Source of the DNA: Clostridia bacterium
GTDB lineage: Bacteria > Bacillota > Clostridia > Lachnospirales > Lachnospiraceae
Reading direction: 5' to 3'
DNA: 64,000 nt
Assembly: GCA_026000945.1 (NCBI GenBank)
Contig: BNZI01000002.1
Location: 81,504 to 145,503, forward strand
Part shown: positions 37,046 to 45,448 of the stretch, one piece after another
Numbering within the stretch: position 1 is the first letter of the stretch
Layout of the letters: each line of letters opens with the position of its first letter
Notes under the pieces: model-generated
What the model was told of the DNA's origin: nothing
Seen by the model: the letters and a program-made list of their open reading frames with translations, nothing else
The model's database searches: none
Position numbers and translations under genes: made by a program

Positions 37046-38752
37046 TTATGGATAATCCCTGCCATCATTATTCAGACACAAACCGCTGGAGTCAAAATCA
37101 TAATATTTTCCAGCAATCAATAAGGTTTCATCACGTGCCATTATGCCATCTGCCTGTAACCAATACCACTGTTGTGAACCTGAAGGATCTTCTAACCAAC
37201 GATTACGGAAATTAAAACCATCTCTGGTACTATAGTACCAATTTCCGTTGTAGATAAACCACCCTGTACGCATAATTCCATCATCACCTAAATAATAATG
37301 ATACCCATTATTAAACAACCAACCAGTTTGCTTTTCGCCAGATGAGGAATCAAAATAATACCAATTATCACCTAGAAGTTGCCAACCGGTAATCATTCTT
37401 CCGGAAGAATTGCAATAATATCTTCCGCCATCTACCCAACCAGTCTGCATATTCCCTTGCGAATCGAAATAATACCAACTGTCTAGAATATACTGCCAAC
37501 CAAAAACTTGGTTGCCTTGGTTATTATAAAATTGCCATTGATTATTCACTAAACGCCAGCCATAATAACTTTCAAAACGAATTTTACCTAATGTGACGCC
37601 TTCGCCTTTTTGATAGCTGAAATGATCCAACATCCATTGGTAATCATATCCTTGATCTCCCCACTTTTTTAAATCATCTTGATAGATGCTATAAAAATAG
37701 TCAGAATAACGATCCCAATCCGCATTCTTTACATAATGAGAACTAAATAATTGCCCGCTTTGTGTACTCATATATACATGCTGGATTTGATTATAAAGCG
37801 TAGTAATTTTTTGACGGTAAACTTCTGCAGTATTATTCCATTTGTTTAAATCGTAATGCTGATCAGCAGTACTATCTAAAATATCAAAATTATATTGGGG
37901 ATATTTATCGTATACTACCACGTGATATACACCGTATTGCTGAACTAAAATAATCATGGCTTTCATCGCTTCATTAGACCAAACAGAAGCGGAACTTTCT
38001 GTATTAGTTACCACACAGACATAATCAGGGAAATATACGGTATAAGGTGTTGAACCTTTAGAACTAGCTAAAACGATCTGCGAAGGCTTAATGTGATCGA
38101 AAATATCGCCTACTTTTCTCAAACGCAGTCCAGTCGGTGGAGTATATGTTTCTCCCGGATCAATTAGATTTTCTTTTACTGACATATCAGAATCTACTAC
38201 GAAGCCTTCTAAGCGAGATTCTTTTACTCGAAAAGCTGTATCTCTCGCACGATAAGAACTATACGCATCTAAATTTTTACAGATATTTTCACCGATCGTA
38301 TCCAAATTTTCAATTAATTCTAAAGATGGGTTCGCATAATTCAATAATTTTAATTCAGAATTCTCCAAACCTACAGTTAAAATAATGTAATTGATTCCAT
38401 TATAAAAATATTTATTGACTTGTCTTACACCATAATCTATAGCAACAACATAGCTTTCTACGTTTTGATATCGATCTAAATACTCATAAACTTCGGCATA
38501 TTCAAGTTGTTCTTGCTGACTTAATTTCTTGATTTCTTTTAAAACAGCATATTTTACAGTCAAAATACCAAGAGCTTCTTCTTGGTTTTGTGTATTGGTT
38601 AAAAATTGTCGTAAAGCATTTTGTTCTTCTTGACACCAAAGAGAAAGATATTTTCCCCAATCTTGTTCGTTTAAAGCTTTTACCATTGTTTTAATTAAGT
38701 TTTTCACCATATCTGATGAGTAGTTTGCTGGGATAGAAGCAGATGACATCAT
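37046..38752 (-). CDS. SpoIID-like domain protein with C-terminal cell-wall-binding repeats
   Basis: The 568-residue product has an N-terminal helical region of about 200 residues with no family assigned. A SpoIID/LytB-like domain follows at about 205-390. Its key block is YFPDYVCVVTNTESSASVWS followed by NEAMKAMIILVQQYGVYH. It fits the conserved pattern with the catalytic Glu ahead of an EA(L/M)KAxA helix, and it is followed by a Gln-His-Tyr segment and a VYMSTQSGQLFSSHY block. SpoIID is a lytic transglycosylase for peptidoglycan during engulfment. About seven GW..WYYF..G repeats end the chain (about 400-568). The first residues do not look like a signal peptide, and a stop codon directly precedes the ATG, so the export signal may be lost or atypical. 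It could act in spore or cell wall remodelling. Confidence 0.75.
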   Translation of the reverse strand: MMSSASIPANYSSDMVKNLIKTMVKALNEQDWGKYLSLWCQEEQNALRQFLTNTQNQEEALGILTVKYAVLKEIKKLSQQEQLEYAEVYEYLDRYQNVESYVVAIDYGVRQVNKYFYNGINYIILTVGLENSELKLLNYANPSLELIENLDTIGENICKNLDAYSSYRARDTAFRVKESRLEGFVVDSDMSVKENLIDPGETYTPPTGLRLRKVGDIFDHIKPSQIVLASSKGSTPYTVYFPDYVCVVTNTESSASVWSNEAMKAMIILVQQYGVYHVVVYDKYPQYNFDILDSTADQHYDLNKWNNTAEVYRQKITTLYNQIQHVYMSTQSGQLFSSHYVKNADWDRYSDYFYSIYQDDLKKWGDQGYDYQWMLDHFSYQKGEGVTLGKIRFESYYGWRLVNNQWQFYNNQGNQVFGWQYILDSWYYFDSQGNMQTGWVDGGRYYCNSSGRMITGWQLLGDNWYYFDSSSGEKQTGWLFNNGYHYYLGDDGIMRTGWFIYNGNWYYSTRDGFNFRNRWLEDPSGSQQWYWLQADGIMARDETLLIAGKYYDFDSSGLCLNNDGRDYP

Positions 38753-38960
38753 TCACCATCCAACGAATCTTTATTGTTAATCTATTCATGGACAAAAAAA
38801 AGAGAGTATGGCTGATTGAAAAGTACTTGATGTTATCTGCTATATCACGCTTGTAACTTACTCTTGGGAAAATGTTCACCTATAATTTTTTGTCTAAAAT
38901 AAGGTGCAAATACCTAATCATTCTTTTGAATTTCCCTTTATCTAGCTAATCATGATTATC

Positions 38961-39746
38961 TTACAACTTTTTCTCCGCTATAGCCAAAATTTTATATAAA
39001 ATCAAAGCAATGCCACAAAGCAAAAAGATGGACAACATCACCCAATCCAACTTAAATACTTGACTACCGTACATAATCAAATATCCAAGACCAGCTTTTG
39101 CCACTAAAAATTCACCGATGATTACACCGACTAGACACAAACCAATATTAACTTTCATTGTGCTAAAAATCATGGGTACAGAAGCTGGCAAAATAACCTT
39201 GCTTAAGACATGGAATTGGTTTCCTCCTAAGGTATAAATTAATTTGCTTTTTTCGTCATTCATTTCTTTAAATTGCGTATAGAGTGTGAGAATGGAACCA
39301 AAAATAGCGACAGAAATACCGGCAATCAAAATAGTTTTGACATTATGTCCAAACCACACAATAAATAAAGGAGCTAAAGCTGATTTGGGTAAACTGTTAC
39401 ATAAAATCAAATAAGGTTCCAATATTTGCGCCAAAGCACGATTACTCCATAAAAGCAAAGCAACAAATAAGGTCAAAATCGTAACGATGGAAAAACTGAG
39501 TAAAGTTTCTCCCATAGTCAGTCCCACATGCAAAAATAAAGACTTATTTTTAACCATGTCCAGTAAGGCATAAAGAATACGAGAAGGACTACTAAAGAAA
39601 AAAACATCAATCCATTTTTGTCTTCCTGCGATTTCCCAAAGGGAAAGCAAAAAAATAAAAAGAAAAATCCTACTAAAAAAAACAAATTGCTTTTGACGCA
39701 TTTCTTTTTCTAAAAATGCCTGCTGTCTAAGTGAAAACTGCGTCAT
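38961..39746 (-). CDS. ABC transporter permease (SsuC/TauC/ThiX-like)
   Basis: The 261-residue inner-membrane protein has about six membrane helices. The permease signature at about 185-205 (VILPASVPMIFSTMKVNIGL) has the conserved Ala-Pro-type EAA-loop elements. This family imports sulfonates, taurine, nitrate or thiamine precursors. It overlaps the ATP-binding gene by 20 bases. No periplasmic or lipid-anchored substrate-binding protein is encoded nearby, so the substrate cannot be told. Confidence 0.88.
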   Translation of the reverse strand: MTQFSLRQQAFLEKEMRQKQFVFFSRIFLFIFLLSLWEIAGRQKWIDVFFFSSPSRILYALLDMVKNKSLFLHVGLTMGETLLSFSIVTILTLFVALLLWSNRALAQILEPYLILCNSLPKSALAPLFIVWFGHNVKTILIAGISVAIFGSILTLYTQFKEMNDEKSKLIYTLGGNQFHVLSKVILPASVPMIFSTMKVNIGLCLVGVIIGEFLVAKAGLGYLIMYGSQVFKLDWVMLSIFLLCGIALILYKILAIAEKKL

Positions 39747-40491
39747 AAGAATTTTTCATCTCCTTCCATGCCAAATCAAAATATTGAGAAAATTCCGGAT
39801 TGCTTCTACGCTGTAAAGGACTTTCGTCTTCAGGAAAATCTAAATGAAGTATAGTCTGAATCGTACCCGGTCTAGGACTCAAAATAATGATGCGATCTGC
39901 CATACTGATTGCTTCGGACAAATCATGGCTAACTAAAATAGCTGTCTTTTGTTCTTTTTTGATGATTTTGATCATGTCTTCATTTACCCACAATTTTGTT
40001 TGATAGTCTAATGCCGAACAAGGTTCGTCTAATAATAAAATATCCGGATTGAGTACCAAGGTACGAATCAGTGCCGCACGCTGGCGCATTCCTCCGGATA
40101 ATTCAGATGGTTTGGAAAGAGCAAAGGCATCCAGTCCATATATCGTTAACATCTTTTTCAAATGCGCCAAAGTTTGAGGATTTTTTTTGTGTTGAATTTC
40201 TAAACCTAAAGCCGCATTATCCATAACGTTTCTCCACTCTAATAAATGATCTTTTTGCAACATATATCCAATTTCACCTTGGATATATAACTGACCTTCC
40301 TCTGGTTTACGTAGTCCGCTTAGCAAGGATAAAAGTGTAGATTTTCCACAACCAGAAGGTCCTACAATGGCTACTACTTCACCTTTATATACATTAAAGG
40401 AAATATCTTGTAAAGCCATTGTTTCTTTCATTTTGCTATGATAAGCAAAACTTACATGCTCAAGTTGAATCGTAATAATATTGGTTTTCAT
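39727..40491 (-). CDS. ABC transporter ATP-binding protein (SsuB/TauB/ThiZ-like)
   Basis: The start at 40491 has GGAGG about ten bases ahead. The 254-residue ATPase has Walker A GPSGCGKST, an ABC signature LSGGMRQRAALIRTL, Walker B ILLLDEPCSALD and the switch His (LVSHDL). It pairs with the adjacent permease. The upstream gap (40492-40700) holds a stem-loop with arms 40532-40537/40566-40571 and no recognised riboswitch. Confidence 0.92.
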   Translation of the reverse strand: MKTNIITIQLEHVSFAYHSKMKETMALQDISFNVYKGEVVAIVGPSGCGKSTLLSLLSGLRKPEEGQLYIQGEIGYMLQKDHLLEWRNVMDNAALGLEIQHKKNPQTLAHLKKMLTIYGLDAFALSKPSELSGGMRQRAALIRTLVLNPDILLLDEPCSALDYQTKLWVNEDMIKIIKKEQKTAILVSHDLSEAISMADRIIILSPRPGTIQTILHLDFPEDESPLQRRSNPEFSQYFDLAWKEMKNSYDAVFT

Positions 40492-40531
40492 GCTATGCTT
40501 CCTCCATTTTAGTAGCAAACATAAGCTGAAG

Positions 40532-40571
40532 CTAAATCAACAGGAGGTTTGTACCTCAGCTGCCCATTTAG
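40532..40571. repeat. Stem-loop upstream of the ABC genes
   Basis: CTAAAT and ATTTAG are the outer arms, with GAGG/CCTC inside, in an arrangement (GCTGAAGCTAAATCA..CAGGAGG) that resembles the hairpin at 45294-45334. It may be a dispersed hairpin or an attenuator of the ABC operon. Confidence 0.5.
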
Positions 40572-40741
40572 TCCTAAGTTGTTTATAGTTTAAGATATGT
40601 AAGGTTTATCCTTATGTGCATTCTAAAAAACATTTTAGGAAAAGCTTCACAAAATCTGTGTTTTTATGCTAAAATATAATATTGAATTAATTTTTTTGAT
40701 GATAAAAATACATAAATACATGATAGAGAGTGAGGAAATTT

Positions 40742-41848
40742 ATGTCAGGTTCTATATATGGAAAAAATTTTTGTATATCAACATGGGGGGAATCTCATGG
40801 AAAAGCCATAGGAGTAGTTGTGGATGGCTGTCCATCCGGACTGGAATTAGATGAAGAAGATATTCAAGCTTTTTTAGATCGAAGAAAACCGGGACAAAGC
40901 CGCTTTGCTACCCAAAGAAACGAAAGCGACAAAGTAGAAATATTATCTGGTATATTTGATGGAAAAACGACAGGAGCACCTATTTCTCTACTCGTTAAAA
41001 ATCAAGATCAGCATTCTAACGACTATGAAAATATTGCTTCGGTTTACCGCCCTGGACATGCGGATTTTACATGGACACAAAAATATGGATTCAGGGATTA
41101 CCGTGGCGGCGGCAGGTCTTCAGGCAGGGAAACGATTGGACGTGTTGCTGGTGGAGCAATTGCCGTGAAAATTTTGGCTACTTTAGGCGTAAGTATACAA
41201 AGTTATAGCAGGAAAATTGGGGAAATTGAAATTTCAGATGAACGTTTTGACTTTAATGAAAGTAAAAAAAATCCCTTTGCCTTACCAGATGTACAGATCA
41301 TAGAAAAAGTGGAACAATATGTTCAAAAACAAATGGAACATCAAGATTCCGTAGGCGGTATTATCGAATGCAAAGTCCTTTCTTTACCCGTTGGCATTGG
41401 AGAACCTGTTTTTGACAAATTAGATGCAAACCTCGCTAAAGCTATGTTATCCATTGGAGCAGTAAAAGGTTTTGAAATGGGAGATGGTTTTGCTAGTGCA
41501 AACCTTAAAGGCTCTGAACATAACGATGCTTTTCGATTAGGAAAACAGCAAGCGATCATCAAAACAAGTAACCACGCAGGCGGAGTCTTAGGTGGAATAA
41601 GTGATGGCAGTGATTTGGTTTTCCGTGTGGCAATCAAACCTACCGCTTCTATTGCACAAGTTCAATCAAGTGTAAATCAAAACAATGAAGAAGTAGACAT
41701 TCAGATTCAAGGAAGACATGATCCCATCATTGTCCCCCGTGCTGTTGTCGTAGTGGAATCTATGGCCGCCCTTACGATATTAGACTTACTTTTGCAAAGT
41801 ATGTCTTCACGTTTGGATAAAATTCAAAAATTTTTTCATACTACTTAA
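40742..41848 (+). CDS. aroC: Chorismate synthase
   Basis: The last step of the shikimate pathway removes phosphate from EPSP to form chorismate, using reduced FMN as a catalyst. The start at 40742 is preceded by GTGAGGA. The 368-residue protein has the usual signatures: STWGESHGKAIGVVVDGCP, RRKPGQSRFATQRNE, RDYRGGGRSSGRETIGRVAGG and RHDPIIVPRAVVVVE. It stands alone and is divergent from the ABC transporter genes. Confidence 0.97.
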   Translation: MSGSIYGKNFCISTWGESHGKAIGVVVDGCPSGLELDEEDIQAFLDRRKPGQSRFATQRNESDKVEILSGIFDGKTTGAPISLLVKNQDQHSNDYENIASVYRPGHADFTWTQKYGFRDYRGGGRSSGRETIGRVAGGAIAVKILATLGVSIQSYSRKIGEIEISDERFDFNESKKNPFALPDVQIIEKVEQYVQKQMEHQDSVGGIIECKVLSLPVGIGEPVFDKLDANLAKAMLSIGAVKGFEMGDGFASANLKGSEHNDAFRLGKQQAIIKTSNHAGGVLGGISDGSDLVFRVAIKPTASIAQVQSSVNQNNEEVDIQIQGRHDPIIVPRAVVVVESMAALTILDLLLQSMSSRLDKIQKFFHTT

Positions 41849-41879
41849 CATAGGTCAAAACGTAATGAATAAAAGATTT

Positions 41880-42010
41880 TTATTGAACTGGTGATTGTAG
41901 TCTGGATATTGTTGATTGGATCATGCTCAATCTTACAGACAGGCAGGAAGATACCGCCCCTACGGTTTTGATTGGTAGGTGATTGATCCTTACGATTTCG
42001 ATTATCGTGA
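41880..42010. repeat. Degenerate member of the GC-rich palindromic element
   Basis: GACAGGCAGGAAGATACCGCCCCTACGG is flanked by sequence (ATTGGTAGGTGATTGATCC) comparable to copies near 25320 and 61300. It sits in the 480-base gap between aroC and the aldo/keto reductase gene. A further hairpin near 42126-42163 (CAGGAAGGTA with TACCCTCCTG) may end aroC transcription. Confidence 0.55.
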
Positions 42011-42328
42011 AAAATACTTCTATGCGTCAAAAACAGGTCAGAAATTTTATGAAAAACCCTTAGAGGTGCACATTTGTGCATTTGCCTATTGGCCATTGTA
42101 TGTGTAAAAATCTGGACAAAAAAACAGGAAGGTACTAGGTCAAAACAATACCCTCCTGCTCCTGAATGAAAGAGACAGTAACCTTATGGTTACATTTAAG
42201 AATAAATACCGCTGACTTTCTGCTTCACGTTCGCAGGCATGAAACAGGACATTCGGATTTATACTTGATTTTCATTATAACGAATAAAACTTAGCTCGTC
42301 TAGTGTTTATCAGGGATAACAAAAATTG

Positions 42329-43249
42329 TTAAGGTAATCTTTTTCCTGTTGCTTTATATAAAGCGTACCAATCTTTACGTTCTAATTTTACATTTGCTCC
42401 TGTACAAGAATTTTTGATCCGTTCGTTATTGGTTGTACCTAAAACTACCTGCATTTGTGCAGGATGGCTGGTGATCCATGAAATGGCTATTCCCTCTGGT
42501 GTTAAAGAATATTTTTTTTCCATTTCAGAAATCACTTCATTTAGTCGTGCGTAATCTTTTTGATCTCCTAAAAATACTCCCTCAAAATATCCTTTTTGAA
42601 AAGGTGACCAAGCTTGTATCGTCATATCATTTAAACGGCTGTATTCTAATATACTGCCTTCACGGTTAATGCCTTGATCCCACTGCATATTTACGGTCAA
42701 ACCACTATCCACCATTACAGAATGAGCCAAACTAAATTGTAATTGATTACACCAAAGAGGCTGTTCTACATATTGTTTTAACAATTCAATTTGCATTGGA
42801 TTTTGATTAGATACACCAAAACTGCGCACTTTACCTTGCTCAAATAATTCATCAAAAGCTTCAGCTACTTCTTCAGGTTCCATTAAAGTATCTGGACGGT
42901 GAAGCAAAAGCACATCTAAATAATCTGTTTGCAAACGTTTTAAAATACCATCCACACTATTTAAAATATGTTCTTTAGAAAAATCAAAATAACCCTCACA
43001 AATCCCACATTTACTTTGGATCAAAATCGTTTCCCTTTGCGCCGGACTTAAAGATAAAGCCTTGGCAAAAAGATTCTCACATTCACCGCCCCCATAGATA
43101 TCTGCATGGTCAAACAAATTGATTCCACAAGATAATGCAGTATCAAACCACTCTTGGATTTGCTTTGTCTCCATGGAGGAAATGCGCATACAACCCAAAA
43201 CTATTTGAGAGGATAAAAAAGATAAATCCTCATGTTCGATTAATTTCAT
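42329..43249 (-). CDS. Aldo/keto reductase (YdhF/Tas-like)
   Basis: The 306-residue NADPH-dependent reductase has LFDHADIYGGGECE with the catalytic Tyr and Asp. DGILKRLQTDYLDVLLLHRPD carries the conserved barrel strand, and a FGVSNQNPMQIEL motif follows. The C-terminal TTNNERIKNSC is the cofactor-binding block. AAGGAGAT lies before the start. It is a single gene between hairpin-rich gaps; the substrate is not visible. Confidence 0.92.
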   Translation of the reverse strand: MKLIEHEDLSFLSSQIVLGCMRISSMETKQIQEWFDTALSCGINLFDHADIYGGGECENLFAKALSLSPAQRETILIQSKCGICEGYFDFSKEHILNSVDGILKRLQTDYLDVLLLHRPDTLMEPEEVAEAFDELFEQGKVRSFGVSNQNPMQIELLKQYVEQPLWCNQLQFSLAHSVMVDSGLTVNMQWDQGINREGSILEYSRLNDMTIQAWSPFQKGYFEGVFLGDQKDYARLNEVISEMEKKYSLTPEGIAISWITSHPAQMQVVLGTTNNERIKNSCTGANVKLERKDWYALYKATGKRLP

Positions 43250-43468
43250 AAAATCTCCTTTTTTTAATAAATCGTTGATTTTTGACCAATAAATGAAATC
43301 ATTTATTATTTCTGTTATACGATTTTTAAGTCTTTTACATCAATAGAATAAGTATTGTTTTTCCTGGATGAAAAAGCAACATAGGAATATTCGGTATAAA
43401 TCAAGAAACCTCCACACTGTAGTGAAACAATCAAGCCTAACTATTCACCATAAGCGAGAATCTTTGTT

Positions 43469-44926
43469 TTAATGCATATTAAGCAAAGCTTGATGTACTT
43501 CTTCGGCAGCCTCTCTGCCTTCACGTATTGCCCAGACCACCAGGGACTGCCCTCTTCTGGTATCTCCGCAGGCAAAAATATTTTTTTGTTCAGTTTGGAA
43601 ACGATTTAGTTGCGTCGGAATATTATTTCTTTGATCTAAAGTTAAATCAAATGCTTTTGCTATAGCACTTTGCGTACCAGAAAATCCCGCAGCAATCAAG
43701 ACCATATCTACATCTATTTCCCTTTCACTACCTTCAATCAAAGGAAAAAGAGGAGCTTGACCTACTTTAGCCAAAATAGCCTTTTTCACTTCTCCTTTTT
43801 CATTCAATAAAAATTCTTTTACCGTTGTTTCATAAACTCTAGGATCTTCTCCAAAAACGGCAGCCGCTTCTTCCTGTCCATAATCTGTTTTTTTAATTTT
43901 TGCCCACTCAGGCCAAGGGTTATTTTTCCTTCTTTGTTCGGGAAGTTCTGGCATGATTTCCAATTGCAAAACAGATTTTGCCCCTTGACGTATAGCCGTA
44001 CCTATACAGTCATTACCAGTATCTCCTCCTCCAATAACCAAAACACGCTTATTTTGTGCGGAAAAGATAGTTTCTTTTGCTAAAGAAGGATCTAACAAAC
44101 TTTTCGTTGCAGACTTTAAATAATCTACCGCAAAGTGAATGCCCTTGCCCTCTCTTCCTTTTACGGAAATATCCCTCGGTTCACTTGCTCCGCAAGCAAG
44201 TACAATGGCAGCAAATTCTTCTTTTAATTGTTTAGCTTTGATGTTTTTTCCTACTTCCGAATCATAAGCGAAAAGAATACCCTCTTCTTCCAAAACCTTT
44301 ATTTTTTCTTCTACAATTTTCTTTTCTAGTTTCATATTGGGGATACCGTACATCAATAGACCACCTGCACGATCTTCTCGCTCAAAAACAGTCACGCTAT
44401 GACCCTTCTGATTTAATCGATCAGCAACAGTTAAACCCGCAGGACCTGAACCAACTACGGCAATTTTTTTTCCCGTTCTTAAAATAGGAGGACGTGCCTT
44501 TGCCAAACCTAGAGCATAAGCTTTTTCTGTAATGCTACGCTCATTTTCCTTAATGGTTACGGCCTCCCCGTTCAAACTGCAAGTACAAGCATATTCGCAG
44601 GGAGCAGGGCAAACTCTAGAGGTAAACTCTGGAAAATTATTTGTTTTTTTCAAACGGTAAAATGCTTGTTCTACCATATTATGATAAAGAAAATCATTCC
44701 ATTCCGGAATTAAATTGCCTAAGGGGCAACCCGAAACCATTCCCTGAAATACCGTTCCCGACTGGCAAAACGGCACACCGCAGTCCATACAGCGAGCAGC
44801 TTGTTCTTTTTGTACTTCTTCTGACTGCATTTCATGAAATTCATGAAAATCCTTAATGCGTTCTATGGCTGGTTTATACTTTACCTGCTTACGTGTATAT
44901 TCTAAAAATCCTGTAGGTTTTCCCAT
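43469..44926 (-). CDS. gltD: Glutamate synthase small (beta) subunit
   Basis: The NADPH-oxidising half of glutamate synthase, or a stand-alone flavoprotein with that fold. The N-terminal part holds CMDCGVPFCQSG and CPAPCEYACTC for the two low-potential 4Fe-4S clusters. FAD binding is in VVGSGPAGLTVADRL and NADPH binding in VLVIGGGDTGNDCIG. The C-terminal block is CGDTRRGQSLVVWAIREG. At 485 residues it is full length. No large subunit gene (gltB) neighbours it here. The start is at the ATG with GGAGG. Confidence 0.95.
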   Translation of the reverse strand: MGKPTGFLEYTRKQVKYKPAIERIKDFHEFHEMQSEEVQKEQAARCMDCGVPFCQSGTVFQGMVSGCPLGNLIPEWNDFLYHNMVEQAFYRLKKTNNFPEFTSRVCPAPCEYACTCSLNGEAVTIKENERSITEKAYALGLAKARPPILRTGKKIAVVGSGPAGLTVADRLNQKGHSVTVFEREDRAGGLLMYGIPNMKLEKKIVEEKIKVLEEEGILFAYDSEVGKNIKAKQLKEEFAAIVLACGASEPRDISVKGREGKGIHFAVDYLKSATKSLLDPSLAKETIFSAQNKRVLVIGGGDTGNDCIGTAIRQGAKSVLQLEIMPELPEQRRKNNPWPEWAKIKKTDYGQEEAAAVFGEDPRVYETTVKEFLLNEKGEVKKAILAKVGQAPLFPLIEGSEREIDVDMVLIAAGFSGTQSAIAKAFDLTLDQRNNIPTQLNRFQTEQKNIFACGDTRRGQSLVVWAIREGREAAEEVHQALLNMH

Positions 44927-45089
44927 TTTTCCTCCTAACTTTTGAATATTTTGTCTCTTCTAAGTTAATATTAGAATCTTCTGCAAAATTGTATTCGTAC
45001 CTTCTATAATGACTTAGTCAATTCTTCTATATCAAACAGTAATTCATATCTTTTTTTAGATAAACAAACGAACAAAAAATGCTTTTTAC

Positions 45090-45290
45090 ATTATACCATG
45101 ATGACAAAGTCAATCATGGTCGCACCAATTTGAGTGTGCTTCGCACATCATCTTCCTAATCAAATTGTGTGCATAAATAGTATAATAAACGTTTTGTGTT
45201 TATTATACCATGACTGTGAAGTCAATCATGGTCGCGCCAATTTGAGTGTGCTTTGCACATCATCTTCCCAATCAAATTGTGTGCATCAAC
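45090..45290. repeat. Modular hairpin repeat, two inverted copies
   Basis: Two copies in opposite orientation to those at 23.7 and 25.7 kb. The first (45090-45175) reads ATCATGGTCGCACCAATTTG and then GTGTGCTTCGCACATC. The second (45176-45287) begins with the ATAATAAACG/GTTTATTAT palindrome and repeats the same order with CTTTGCAC. They lie between gltD and the transpeptidase gene. Confidence 0.85.
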
Positions 45291-45293
45291 TGA

Positions 45294-45442
45294 AGCTTAA
45301 TCAGCAGGAGTTTTTCTCCACTGCTGATTAAGCTGAAGCGATCAGGTGCCAAGTCGCTCTTGAACCTATGGTGATTAGAGCGACTTGGGAACGTGGTAAA
45401 CTTCCATGGTATAATAAACGTTTTTTGTTTATTATACCATGG
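45294..45442. repeat. Three successive hairpins in the gltD-pbp gap
   Basis: Stem 1 (45294-45334) pairs AGCTTAATCAGCAGGAG with its partner ending GCTGATTAAGCT. Stem 2 (45349-45388) pairs CCAAGTCGCTCT with AGAGCGACTTGG. Stem 3 (45404-45442) pairs CCATGGTATAATAAAC with its inverse. The last is directly past the stop of the minus-strand transpeptidase gene and may also terminate it. Confidence 0.75.
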
Positions 45443-45448
45443 ATTCCA

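Noticed and set aside
40492-40741. Thiamine (TPP) riboswitch ahead of the ABC genes
   Set aside because: The CUGAGA and ACCUGAUCUGG elements are not found; only a stem-loop is seen.
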